DNA from: Planctomycetaceae bacterium
GTDB taxonomy: Bacteria > Planctomycetota > Planctomycetia > Gemmatales > Gemmataceae
Length of the DNA stretch: 64,000 nucleotides
Assembly (NCBI GenBank): GCA_013823135.1
Contig: PNLP01000029.1
Coordinates: 21,803-85,802 of the forward strand
Direction: 5' to 3'
The position numbers and the translations under genes were made by a program. Below, one piece after another: positions 54,068 through 62,697 of the stretch (positions are counted from its first letter, which is position 1; every line of letters starts with the position of its first letter). A model generated the notes under the pieces. The model saw nothing but the letters and a program-made list of their open reading frames with translations. It had not been told where the DNA came from and made no database searches.

Positions 54068-55185
54068 CGGACCCTATTGTTGGTGCACGCATCTGGCTTC
54101 CAGAAGCCGCTCTCCAGGGGTTGATTGACCAGTTGCGTGCATCAGGCTATGAGGTGGTTGGTCCACGAGTGGCCGATGGAGCCGTGACTCTTGTTGAAGT
54201 GACATCGATATCTGAAATGCCGCGCGGTGTGCGAGATGAACAGGAACCTGGGAAGTATCGACTTACCGTCATCGAAGGCGCTGGGTTGTTCGACCACGTC
54301 GTTGGTCCCCATTCGTTAAAACCCTATCTCTTCCCGCCACGCACTACAGTCCTTGAAGTCTTGAAAATCCGCGACTCGTGGGATGCTCGCGTGCCCGAAC
54401 CCCCGCGACCGAAACGTGCGGTGATTGGCGTTCGCTCCTGCGACCTCCATGCGCTGGCAATTCAAGACCGCGTGTTCCTCGGAGGTCAGCACCGCGACCC
54501 CGAGTATGCAGCGCGACGTGAGGGATTATTCCTGATTGCAGTTAACTGCAGTCGTTCCGCGCCGACGTGCTTCTGCGTATCGATGAACACCGGCCCGAAA
54601 GTGGATGGTGGTGCGGACTTGGTGTTGACCGAGTTGAACACCGGTTTTGTTGTCGAGGTGGGGACAGAGAAGGGTGGTGAAGTTCTGCGCGGTCTGGACA
54701 TCCGCGAGAGCACACTCGCGGAATTTGCTGAGGCGACTGAGGTGCCTCAGCGTGCCGCGAGCCAACAAACGCGGCGAATCAACCTTGCAACGGTTCATGA
54801 CACACTGATAAACAACCTCGAACACCCGCGCTGGGAAGACGTGGCGAAGCGATGTCTGTCGTGCGCAAACTGCACGATGGTGTGCCCCACCTGCTTCTGC
54901 TCCACAGTGAATGAAGTAACCGATCTTGCGGGCGATGTGACAACTCGCGAGCGTGTGTGGGAGTCGTGCTTCAACGAAGAACACTCCTGGACCGGGTCGG
55001 GGGCTGCACATCCCACCACGAAGTCACGTTACCGCCAGTGGTTGACTCACAAACTGGCTACGTGGGTGGATCAATTCGGCTCGTCGGGTTGCGTCGGTTG
55101 CGGGCGGTGCATCACCTGGTGCCCGGTTGGCATTGATATCACCGAAGAAGTTGCCGCGATAGAAGCGAAAGGCGGTGTCGCATGA
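54064..55185 (+). CDS. Hydrogenase subunit beta (4Fe-4S, HydB/HyhB type)
   Basis: A 373-residue protein starting at GTG 54064 (GTGA overlap). It belongs to the sulfhydrogenase beta family: RPKRAVIGVRSCDLHALAIQD, AVNCSRSAPTCFCVSM, and two ferredoxin-like cysteine sets, CLSCANCTMVCPTCFCS (about 264-280) and CVGCGRCITWCPVGID (about 342-357). It relays electrons between the gamma flavoprotein and the delta/alpha core in the cytoplasm. It overlaps the gamma gene by 4 bp. Confidence 0.92.
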   Translation: MTDPIVGARIWLPEAALQGLIDQLRASGYEVVGPRVADGAVTLVEVTSISEMPRGVRDEQEPGKYRLTVIEGAGLFDHVVGPHSLKPYLFPPRTTVLEVLKIRDSWDARVPEPPRPKRAVIGVRSCDLHALAIQDRVFLGGQHRDPEYAARREGLFLIAVNCSRSAPTCFCVSMNTGPKVDGGADLVLTELNTGFVVEVGTEKGGEVLRGLDIRESTLAEFAEATEVPQRAASQQTRRINLATVHDTLINNLEHPRWEDVAKRCLSCANCTMVCPTCFCSTVNEVTDLAGDVTTRERVWESCFNEEHSWTGSGAAHPTTKSRYRQWLTHKLATWVDQFGSSGCVGCGRCITWCPVGIDITEEVAAIEAKGGVA

Positions 55186-56018
55186 CCGCCCTTCCTGTGT
55201 CCCCGTGGCGAGTGTCGATGACGACGATCCGAGCTGTCAAAGCCGAAACCCCCGGCGTGACCACCTACGACCTCTCGTTCGATGATCCGGCAGCCGGATA
55301 CAGCTTTCTTCCGGGCCAGTTCAACATGCTGTATTTGCCTGGGATTGGAGAGTCTGCAATCTCCATGAGTTCCGATGCCGCCGAACCGGGGAAACTGCGT
55401 CATACGGTCCGAGCGGTGGGCAACGTCACCCGCGCGATGGAGCGATTGCTCACCGGCGACAAAATCGGTGTTCGTGGCCCCTTCGGTACTTCCTGGCCCG
55501 TCGAGCAGTCCCGCGGGAACGACGTGATTGTTGCGGCAGGCGGACTTGGCCTGGCACCACTGCGGCCCGCAATTTATCACCTGATTCGCCACCGTTCGAG
55601 CTACGGTCGCGTCACAGTGCTCTACGGTGCTCGCTCGCCAGCAGATTTGCTCTACACCGACGAATACGAGGCGTGGCACAGCGCTGGTCTGGACGTGCAA
55701 GTCACGGTGGATGTCGGCAGCGCCGATTGGCAAGGGTCCATCGGATTCGTTACAACGCTTCTCTCGCGGGTGCCACTTGAACCGACTCGCACCGATGTGT
55801 TTACATGTGGTCCCGAAGTGATGATGAGGTTCATCGCCAGTGGTGCGGTGAACCGCGGGATCGCAGCCGGTCGAGTCTTCGTCTCGCTGGAACGGAACAT
55901 GAATTGCGCAGTTGGGCTGTGTGGTCACTGCCAATTCGGTTCGGAGTTCGTGTGCAAGGATGGTCCCGTCTTCCCATTCGATCGGGTACGGCGGCTCATG
56001 CATGTGGAGAACATCTGA
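55182..56018 (+). CDS. Hydrogenase subunit gamma (FAD/NAD(P)-binding, 2Fe-2S)
   Basis: A 278-residue ferredoxin-NADP reductase-like subunit. FAD part: PGQFNMLYLPGIGESAISMSS. NAD(P) part: VAAGGLGLAPLRPAIYHL, TVLYGARSPADLLY and VFTCGPEVMMRF. A C-terminal 2Fe-2S site has four cysteines in CAVGLCGHCQFGSEFVC (about 242-258). It exchanges electrons with NAD(P)H. The stop overlaps the delta start by one base. Confidence 0.93.
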   Translation: MTALPVSPWRVSMTTIRAVKAETPGVTTYDLSFDDPAAGYSFLPGQFNMLYLPGIGESAISMSSDAAEPGKLRHTVRAVGNVTRAMERLLTGDKIGVRGPFGTSWPVEQSRGNDVIVAAGGLGLAPLRPAIYHLIRHRSSYGRVTVLYGARSPADLLYTDEYEAWHSAGLDVQVTVDVGSADWQGSIGFVTTLLSRVPLEPTRTDVFTCGPEVMMRFIASGAVNRGIAAGRVFVSLERNMNCAVGLCGHCQFGSEFVCKDGPVFPFDRVRRLMHVENI

Positions 56019-56791
56019 TGCCCCCACGCCTTGCAGTCTTCAAGTTCGCATCTTGCGACGGATGCCAGCTTTCGTTACTCGCCTGTGAGGACGAACTCCT
56101 CGCAGTCGCGGAGAAGGTAGAGATTGCTTATTTCCTCGAGGCTGGTCCGCGGGACACCACCGGGATGTACGACATCGGTCTTGTTGAAGGCTCGGTGACG
56201 ACTCCACACGACGCGGAGCGAATTCGTGAAGTCCGTGCCCAGTGCAAGTACCTCGTGACCATCGGTGCCTGTGCCACGTCAGGCGGCATTCAGGCTCTTC
56301 GCAACTGGGGAGATGTGGATGAATTCGCGAGGCAGGTGTATGCCCACCCAGAGTATCTGAAGACGCTCGCCACCAGCACGGCGATTGCGGATCACGTGAA
56401 GGTCGATTTTGAGCTTCGTGGTTGCCCGGTGAACAAGCACCAACTCGTGGAATTAATCTCGGCACTCCTCTGGGGGCGGACACCGCGGGTAGCACGTTAC
56501 AGCGTCTGCGTTGAGTGCAAACGACGACAGGTCGTATGCGTTGCAGTGGCTCGTGGGGTCGCGTGCCTTGGGCCGGTCACGCAAGCAGGTTGCGAGGTCA
56601 TCTGCCCGGCATATGCCCGCGAGTGCTTTGGGTGTTTTGGCCCAAAGGAGCAGCCGAACCTTCTGAGTCTTGGAGTGCGCTACCGCGACGACGGCCACGA
56701 TCCACAGCATCTCACGCGATTGGTTCGTAGCTTCAATGCCTACTCGGCCGAGTTTCGGAACTTCGATCCTGCCAATCAGAAGGAGTCGTGA
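56018..56791 (+). CDS. Hydrogenase small subunit (delta)
   Basis: A 257-residue protein, with ATG 56018 inside TGATG. It resembles the NuoB-like small subunit of group 3 [NiFe] hydrogenases: FASCDGCQLSLLACEDE (Cys 13 and 16), VTIGACATSGGIQALRNW, ELRGCPVNKHQLVELI for the proximal cluster, then a C-terminal Cys-rich part (CVECKRRQVVC, CLGPVTQAGCEVICPAYARECFGCFGP) that can hold two more clusters. It lacks a Tat signal, so the enzyme is cytoplasmic. One base separates its stop from the alpha start. Confidence 0.93.
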   Translation: MPPRLAVFKFASCDGCQLSLLACEDELLAVAEKVEIAYFLEAGPRDTTGMYDIGLVEGSVTTPHDAERIREVRAQCKYLVTIGACATSGGIQALRNWGDVDEFARQVYAHPEYLKTLATSTAIADHVKVDFELRGCPVNKHQLVELISALLWGRTPRVARYSVCVECKRRQVVCVAVARGVACLGPVTQAGCEVICPAYARECFGCFGPKEQPNLLSLGVRYRDDGHDPQHLTRLVRSFNAYSAEFRNFDPANQKES

Positions 56792-56792
56792 C

Positions 56793-58091
56793 GTGACAGC
56801 GCCGAGGACGATCAAGGTCTCTGCCATCGCCCGCGTGGAAGGTGAGGGTGCGCTGAACGTCACGGTTCGTGATGGCGTGGTTGTCGCGGCGGAACTCAAC
56901 ATTTACGAGCCGCCGAGGTTCTTTGAAGCCTTCCTGCGAGGCCGTGAAGTTCGCGAAGTCACGGACATTGTTGCTCGCATCTGCGGGATCTGTCCGGTCG
57001 CATATCAGATGAGCGCTGCACACGCGCTCGAGAAAGCGCTTGGTGTGACCGTCCCAGCGGGGGTGCGGGAACTCCGGCGTTTGCTTTACTGCGGCGAGTG
57101 GATCGAGAGCCACGCCTTGCACGTCTACATGCTCCACGCGCCGGACTTCATGGGCTTCGAAAGTGGCATTGCGATGGCCGCGAAACACCGCGACCTCGTC
57201 GAACGCGGTCTCCGGATGAAAAAGACCGGCAACCGCATCCTCGAAGTGCTCGGGGGGCGTGCCATCCATCCGATCAACGTGACGGTCGGCGGATTCTACA
57301 GGGCACCACGTGTGGGCGACTTGCGAGGATTACTCCCCGAGTTGCGATGGGGGCTTGCTGCTGCCGTCGAGACGTTCCGATGGGTGGCGACGTTTGACTT
57401 CCCGTCGCTTGATATGGACTACGACATGGTGAGCCTGCGGCACCCCACCGAGTACCCAATGAACGACGGTAATGTCGTTTCGTCAAGCGGTTTAGACGTA
57501 CCACCCGAGGAGTATGAGAAGCACTTCCAAGAACGACATGAACCGCAAAGCACGGCACTTCACAGTGTGACGATCCCCGCAGCTAAGTCGTATCTGGTTG
57601 GTCCACTGGCTCGTGTGAATCTGTGTCGCGACCAACTCTCCGAGACGGCCAAACGAGAGGCCGACGCGGCCAAGCTGGAATGGCCCTGTCGCAACAACTT
57701 CAAAAGCATCCTGGCTCGCTCCCTGGAATTGATTACGGCTTTCGAGGAAGCAGTGCGTATTGTCGAGCAGTATCAAAATGAGTTGAACCCACCGAAGGTT
57801 GAGGTGGTTTTGCGATCCGGAGAAGGATGCCACGCAACTGAGGCACCGCGAGGTCTGATCTACCACCGGTATCGAATTGGCGAAAAAGGATTAATCGCCG
57901 AGGCGAAGATCGTCCCACCCACATCCCAAAATCAGGGGCAGGTGGAACGTGATCTTTCTGCTTTCCTGCCAGGTGTGCTGCACCTTGACGACTCAGAAGT
58001 CGGCCGAAGGTGTGAGCACCTCATACGCAATTATGACCCATGTATCAGTTGCGCGACTCACTTCCTGAAGGTCAAGATCGACCGCCGTTGA
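56793..58091 (+). CDS. [NiFe] hydrogenase large subunit (alpha), group 3b-like
   Basis: A 432-residue catalytic subunit. I chose GTG 56793, with AGGAG 8 nt upstream, since it gives TIKVSAIARVEGEGALNV. The nickel ligands are in L1 RICGICPVAYQMSAAHALEKA (Cys about 64 and 67) and L2 DPCISCATH (about 416-424). The L2 wording and the beta-gamma-delta-alpha order fit group 3b (NADP-linked, sulfhydrogenase type). The tail after the L2 His is FLKVKIDRR, the peptide expected to be removed by the maturation protease. HypA-F genes are not in this window. Confidence 0.95.
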   Translation: MTAPRTIKVSAIARVEGEGALNVTVRDGVVVAAELNIYEPPRFFEAFLRGREVREVTDIVARICGICPVAYQMSAAHALEKALGVTVPAGVRELRRLLYCGEWIESHALHVYMLHAPDFMGFESGIAMAAKHRDLVERGLRMKKTGNRILEVLGGRAIHPINVTVGGFYRAPRVGDLRGLLPELRWGLAAAVETFRWVATFDFPSLDMDYDMVSLRHPTEYPMNDGNVVSSSGLDVPPEEYEKHFQERHEPQSTALHSVTIPAAKSYLVGPLARVNLCRDQLSETAKREADAAKLEWPCRNNFKSILARSLELITAFEEAVRIVEQYQNELNPPKVEVVLRSGEGCHATEAPRGLIYHRYRIGEKGLIAEAKIVPPTSQNQGQVERDLSAFLPGVLHLDDSEVGRRCEHLIRNYDPCISCATHFLKVKIDRR

Positions 58092-58097
58092 GGGCGT

Positions 58098-59351
58098 TTA
58101 CTTTGACCAGCGGAATACGCGGAGTCCAGTAAGCTCCCGAATGTAGATCTCGTCGCCACAGACTGCGAGATGCGCCCAGCACTCGGAGTCCGCGATCTTC
58201 CGTTGATCAAGAAGCTCATACTCCACAGGGTTCGCTTTTAGCAGAAACAAGACCCCGCGATTGTCGAGGGCCAGAATCTTGTCTCCGTTTGCGACGACAC
58301 TCCAGTACTCCCCGAACCGCTCGTCGGTCCGCCACTTCTCCTTTCCTGTCGCCACGTCAACGCATATTAGTCTGCGATCTTTGCCAAGGATGTACGCGTG
58401 GCCCTTCACGATCACGGGGCTCGTCATGTTTCCCTCGTACTTCAACGACCAGTCATCGCTCGTTTCGTACTTGCCGCCCTCACTGGTGACCTTGAGAAGC
58501 CGTGTGTTGCCTCCGTAGGTGCTGGTGAGGACTCCGCCATCGCCAATCGGGGTTGGAGTGAGAATGTTCATCCCGCGGAAGGATGGTATTTCCTTTACCC
58601 AGAGTTCTTTGCCCGTGTCACGCTCAACTCCCCCGAGCTTGGTACGGCTCTGCACAACAACTTGATCCTTCCCCGCGAGCCGTGCGAACACGGGAGACGA
58701 GAACGCAGAACCGTTCATACCACCACCATCATTCATCGTTTTCCAGAGCACCTTGCCGGTAGCTTTGTCGAGTTTGGCAAAGCATCCACCCGCCTGCACA
58801 TACACACCGCTATCATCGACCAGCGGTGAACAGACGAATCCGAATGCTGGAGGCGACGCAGCGAATTCCTTGACGAAATCGAATCGCCACAATTCCTTGC
58901 CCGATTCGCCCTCAAGGGCAACGAGGAGATCCTTGATTCCAGCGACGAACAGAGTCTTTCCGTCGTATGCGGGCGTGGATCTGATCCAACTGCCATTCTT
59001 CGCGGCGAAAAATGGAACCGAGATTGAGCCTTCCCACTTGGTCTTCCAAAGTTCTTTGCCGCTTTTTCGGTCGTACGCGGTCACGACTTCAGTCTTTTTG
59101 TCAACCGTCTCGGTTGTAAACACGCGATCAGAGGCGACGATTGGACCCGAGTAACTCGGACCCAGATTCTCCACTTTCCAGAGCGGCTTGATTGCATCGC
59201 CCTTCAGGGTGTCAGGCCAGGCTGTTCCGGTTACTTGGCCATCGCGAGTCGGACCACGCCACTGCTGCCACACCGCAGGGTCGGCAGCCGAGGCGTTACC
59301 ATACGCCATGAGTAGCAGAGACAGCACAGCGGAAGTAAGACGCACGCACAT
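58098..59351 (-). CDS. Exported PQQ-like beta-propeller protein
   Basis: About 417 residues. I chose ATG 59351 because a signal peptide follows (MCVRLTSAVLSLLLMAYGNA, then SAADPAVWQQWRGP) and GGGAG lies just upstream. The body consists of propeller repeats (AYDRKSGKELWKTKWEG, ALEGESGKELWRFDF, KLDKATGKVLWKTM, CVDVATGKEKWRTDERFG). It resembles BamB/PQQ-like planctomycete proteins that start WPQWRGPxRDG. No PQQ ligand residues are evident. It is convergent with the hydrogenase operon, 6 bp away. Confidence 0.92.
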   Translation of the reverse strand: MCVRLTSAVLSLLLMAYGNASAADPAVWQQWRGPTRDGQVTGTAWPDTLKGDAIKPLWKVENLGPSYSGPIVASDRVFTTETVDKKTEVVTAYDRKSGKELWKTKWEGSISVPFFAAKNGSWIRSTPAYDGKTLFVAGIKDLLVALEGESGKELWRFDFVKEFAASPPAFGFVCSPLVDDSGVYVQAGGCFAKLDKATGKVLWKTMNDGGGMNGSAFSSPVFARLAGKDQVVVQSRTKLGGVERDTGKELWVKEIPSFRGMNILTPTPIGDGGVLTSTYGGNTRLLKVTSEGGKYETSDDWSLKYEGNMTSPVIVKGHAYILGKDRRLICVDVATGKEKWRTDERFGEYWSVVANGDKILALDNRGVLFLLKANPVEYELLDQRKIADSECWAHLAVCGDEIYIRELTGLRVFRWSK

Positions 59352-59499
59352 TGGTTCATCTCCCGGTTTCGCGACCCAACGCCTCGGAGTCGCCAGTCGC
59401 CACCCACATACATTGCGGTAATGGTAGGTGGGTTGAGTAAGCAATTTCTCCTCCTTCGAGGATGGTTCGCCAGGATTGCGCTGTCTTGGGTAACGCACA

Positions 59500-59552
59500 A
59501 AGTGGAGGAGGAGGGCAGTGTCAGCATTTGCCGACACCGTCCTCCTCCACTT
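59500..59552. terminator. Long hairpin after the peroxidase gene
   Basis: AAGTGGAGGAGGA in the left arm (59500-59522) pairs with TCCTCCTCCACTT (59540-59552); an inner GTGTC/GACAC adds five more pairs after a small bulge. It lies 26 bp downstream of the di-haem peroxidase stop and 148 bp upstream of the next leftward gene, so it should separate these transcripts. Confidence 0.7.
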
Positions 59553-59577
59553 CCGACTGAACTCCGGTCAAACGGTG

Positions 59578-61056
59578 TCACTTCCCAGGGAACTTGGCGG
59601 GATTGGCGATCAGCGGGTCGAGCGGGTCGCCGTTGAGAGCCTTCAAGAACAGGACGAGGTCGGCCTTCTCCTGTGCGGTCAGGTTCAACTTCAACGGAAT
59701 GACCGGCTTCTTCGCTGGGCCATACACCTTCACTGCTGCATCCACCGGTTTGCCCTCGGCGCGAGCCTTGATGTAGGCTGCTTCCGCTGCGGTGTCGCGC
59801 ATCTTCTCGCTCAGGTACGGATTCACATTCCCGCCGCGGTCGTAGAAGTCCACGACTGCTTCGAGCGTCTTGTCGTCACCGGAGTGCATGTACGGAGCCG
59901 TCTGGAGCAGACCGCGAAGCCCCGGCGTCTTGAACGCGCCTACCAGTGCCGTGTCCTTGTGGCCTGTCTGAAGGCGAGCGAAGCGCCCGAACTCGCTCAG
60001 TGGCAAGTCGCCGTCCTTCGCACCGATGCCGAGGTTGTGGAATCCGCCATCGGAGTAGGTGTCGCCCGTGTGGCAGTTCGAGCAGCGAGCCTTGTTGAAG
60101 AACAGCGTGCGACCGTTGAGCAACCGCTGCCCGAACTCTGCCGCCTTCGCGCCGTCCTTGTCGGGATCGAGGCCGAGGTCTTTGAGGGCGGCGCTCTTCG
60201 TGGCGAACTCGGCCTTAAGCGCGTTCGTGTAGTCGTCGGGCTTCAACTCGAACTTGCCGGATTCCTCATCGGTCACACGCTTCCGCATGACCGCTTCAGC
60301 CCGATCCTGAATCCCCGTCCCAAGTAACACGGTTCGCTCGTAAGTCGCAATCGCCTTCGCGGCAGCATCGCGGGTTGGGGCGTGGCCGAACACGGCGAGG
60401 AAAGCCTTCACGTACTCGGGGTTTGAACGAATACGTGCAATGGCTTCGGCCCATGCATCGTTCTTTCCACCAAACATTTCCAGGTTGTTGCCGACCGGAC
60501 CTTGCGACTGATCTTCGAGTGTCACGGCACGGCCGTCCCAAAACTGTAGACGGTTATAAGCGGAGTTGAACACGGTCGGCGAGTTGATCGGCCCGAGGTT
60601 GCCGCCGATACCGGTGGAAGACTTTTTACCATCCCCAAATCCCTTATCCGGGCTGTGGCAACTCGCGCACGAAACGGTGCCATCGGTGGACAGAATGCCG
60701 TCGTAATAGAGCTTCTTGCCAAGCACCCACTTCTCGACGGTCATGGGGTTCTCGGCCGGAATCGGCGGCGCGGTGGTGAGCCCAAACGGCACCTTGATCT
60801 TAACGGCCTTGCGAGTAACCTTCGCCCCGGTGTCGGGGTCGATGGTGTCCTCGGTGGAGTCGTTCCAGAACGCGTTCAGCTTGTTCCATTCGGGCTGATT
60901 GCGGGTGACGAACAGGAGCGGCACCCGGTCCTTGAATGGGGTCATTTTCGTTTCGTCGGGAAGCAGATAATCCGCTGGTTCCGACTTGGGCTGAGCCGCA
61001 GCAGGACCAGCGGTTCCCAGCACGAGTAACAGTGGAAGATACCGAAGCAGCGTCAT
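59578..61056 (-). CDS. Di-haem cytochrome-c peroxidase / MauG family
   Basis: A 492-residue exported protein with signal peptide MTLLRYLPLLLVLGTAGPAA. Haem sites CASCH (about 130-134) and CSNCH (about 325-329) flank GPINSPTVFNSAYNRLQFWDGRAVTLEDQSQGPV, typical of the peroxidase family; the C-terminal part includes FKTPGLRGLLQTAPYMHSGDDKTLEAVVDFYDRGG. It reduces H2O2 with electrons from cytochromes or modifies a partner. It is longer than CcpA (about 330 aa) through inserts near 50-100 and 240-300. Confidence 0.93.
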   Translation of the reverse strand: MTLLRYLPLLLVLGTAGPAAAQPKSEPADYLLPDETKMTPFKDRVPLLFVTRNQPEWNKLNAFWNDSTEDTIDPDTGAKVTRKAVKIKVPFGLTTAPPIPAENPMTVEKWVLGKKLYYDGILSTDGTVSCASCHSPDKGFGDGKKSSTGIGGNLGPINSPTVFNSAYNRLQFWDGRAVTLEDQSQGPVGNNLEMFGGKNDAWAEAIARIRSNPEYVKAFLAVFGHAPTRDAAAKAIATYERTVLLGTGIQDRAEAVMRKRVTDEESGKFELKPDDYTNALKAEFATKSAALKDLGLDPDKDGAKAAEFGQRLLNGRTLFFNKARCSNCHTGDTYSDGGFHNLGIGAKDGDLPLSEFGRFARLQTGHKDTALVGAFKTPGLRGLLQTAPYMHSGDDKTLEAVVDFYDRGGNVNPYLSEKMRDTAAEAAYIKARAEGKPVDAAVKVYGPAKKPVIPLKLNLTAQEKADLVLFLKALNGDPLDPLIANPAKFPGK

Positions 61057-61120
61057 GAGCCGTTCCTTATTGGGAAGGCAAGGGGGGGGGTGGGAGATAA
61101 CAGCGGTTAAGTCTTCCGGA

Positions 61121-61819
61121 TCACTTCTTCGCGTGGAGTTCCGCTACGAAATTCCAGTTCACCACAGCGAACCAGGCTTCGAGGTACTTCGCTCGAAGAT
61201 TGCGATACTTCAGGTAGTAGGCGTGCTCCCACACGTCACAGCCGAGCAACACCTTGCCACCATCCATCAGGGGGCTGTCCTGATTAGGCGTCTTGGCGAT
61301 CGCAAGTGGCTTCTCTTTGCCGACCACAAGCCATGCCCAACCGCTGCCGAATTGTGTGAGCCCTGCGTTCAGGAACTCCTTTTTGAAGCCATCCAGTGTG
61401 CCGAAACTGGCGTCAATTGCCTTCAGGAGCTCGCCCTTTGGCTCGCCGCCCGTGCCCGGCTTTGCCATCATCTGCCAGAACCAGGAATGATTCAGGTGAC
61501 CGCCGCCGTTGTTTCGCACTGCGGGTTGGATCGCTTCGGGGAGCTTTTTGTAGTTGGCGACCACTTCCTCGATCGGCTTCGACAACCACTCGGGTTGACC
61601 GACCAGTGCCTTGTTCAGGTTATCGACGTAGGCTTGGTGGTGTTTGGTGTGGTGGATGGTCATCGTCTCAGCGTCGATACTGGGCTCGAGAGCCTCGACC
61701 GCATAAGGCAGTTTGGGCAGGGTGAAACCCTTGGCTTCCTGTGCACCTGCGATTCGAGGAATTGCGATGGTAGTGGCAACGGCTGCGCTTGTGCGAAGCA
61801 TTTCACGACGTGTCAGCAT
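61121..61819 (-). CDS. Tat-exported superoxide dismutase (Fe/Mn type)
   Basis: A 232-residue protein. ATG 61819 is preceded by GGAG and gives a Tat-like signal (TRREMLRTSAAVATTIAIPR, cut near AGAQ). The SOD core is complete: HHTKHHQAYVDNLNKAL (first His), GGGHLNHSWFW (second), FGSGWAWLVV and CDVWEHAYYLKYRN (Asp and third His). Most bacterial Fe/Mn SODs are cytoplasmic, so export is notable. The gene stands alone on the leftward strand, between peroxidase and redoxin genes. Confidence 0.95.
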   Translation of the reverse strand: MLTRREMLRTSAAVATTIAIPRIAGAQEAKGFTLPKLPYAVEALEPSIDAETMTIHHTKHHQAYVDNLNKALVGQPEWLSKPIEEVVANYKKLPEAIQPAVRNNGGGHLNHSWFWQMMAKPGTGGEPKGELLKAIDASFGTLDGFKKEFLNAGLTQFGSGWAWLVVGKEKPLAIAKTPNQDSPLMDGGKVLLGCDVWEHAYYLKYRNLRAKYLEAWFAVVNWNFVAELHAKK

Positions 61820-61912
61820 GATGGCATCTCCGAACAGGGTTGAGAACAAGAAGAGCGTGCCTGAGCAGGGCGAACCAAGACACAGGCATCATATGGGCAA
61901 AGTGTTGGAATG

Positions 61913-61932
61913 CACTCTGCCGGTCCAGAGTG
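61913..61932. terminator. Short hairpin after the redoxin gene
   Basis: CACTCTG (61913-61919) pairs with CAGAGTG (61926-61932) around a 6-nt loop, 9 bp after the redoxin stop on the leftward strand. There is no strong U-tract. Confidence 0.5.
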
Positions 61933-61941
61933 ATCTGAGAA

Positions 61942-62697
61942 CTATCTCCGGCTCCGATGGAGTTCAATGAGGAGCGTTCGGTTCTCCGTGAATGGTGCCT
62001 CACCACGGTTCGCCCACACCACGCGGCCGCTGCGGTCGATGACGAATGTTCCGTGCATCAGGTCGCCATCTTCGCCCGGCTTCTTGCTTGGTGCAAATGT
62101 CCCGTACTTCGTCGCGACTGCGTTGGTGGGATCCGAGAGGACCGGGAAGCCGAACTCGCCGTATTGTTTGAATCGCTCGCGGGTCTGTTCACTGGGGTCG
62201 GCACTGACGGAAACCACCGTAGCTCCCAGTTCGCGGAATTTTTCGATGTCCTTGTTGAGAGCAAATAACTGGCTGACGCAGTGGTTGCAGTGATAGCCGT
62301 AGTAGAAAACAAGCACGACGGGACCGCTCTTCAATTTCTCTGTCAGATTCACGGGCTTGTCGGCTGTGTCCGACGGCGTGAAATCGGGAGCCGGTTGGCC
62401 AAGCAGTGGGTGGGCTTGCGTCGGGATCGGTTTGTAGGCTGGGTCGGCCAACAAGGCATCCAGTGATCCCGAGAGCGGGCGGAAGTTCCTGCGGTCGAGG
62501 TCATCGCGGGCTTCCTGTGCAAGGTCACGTGGACCTTGCTCGGTCGCTCGGCGGTCACGGAGGACGATCCCCGCAGTCAGGCAGATACCGGCGACCAGAC
62601 AAATGACTCCGAGAGCGAGCATCCAGGAACGACGACGTCTTGGTATTTCCTGCACTGTTTCTGGTGCGGCTGGCTTTGGCTCGCTGGAGTCGTTCAT
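61942..62697 (-). CDS. Membrane-anchored redoxin/peroxiredoxin-like protein
   Basis: About 251 residues from ATG 62697 (GAAGGAG upstream). A cytoplasmic stub is followed by a membrane helix (MLALGVICLVAGICLTAGIV, about 26-46). The soluble part is AhpC/TSA-like: LGQPAPDFTPSDTADKPVNL, then VLVFYYGYHCNHCVSQLFALN. The cysteine pair CNHC resembles a thioredoxin-like site rather than the PxxxTxxC of 2-Cys peroxiredoxins. It also has VSVSADPSEQTRERF. It faces the periplasm and overlaps the upstream gene by ATGA. Confidence 0.9.
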   Translation of the reverse strand: MNDSSEPKPAAPETVQEIPRRRRSWMLALGVICLVAGICLTAGIVLRDRRATEQGPRDLAQEARDDLDRRNFRPLSGSLDALLADPAYKPIPTQAHPLLGQPAPDFTPSDTADKPVNLTEKLKSGPVVLVFYYGYHCNHCVSQLFALNKDIEKFRELGATVVSVSADPSEQTRERFKQYGEFGFPVLSDPTNAVATKYGTFAPSKKPGEDGDLMHGTFVIDRSGRVVWANRGEAPFTENRTLLIELHRSRR

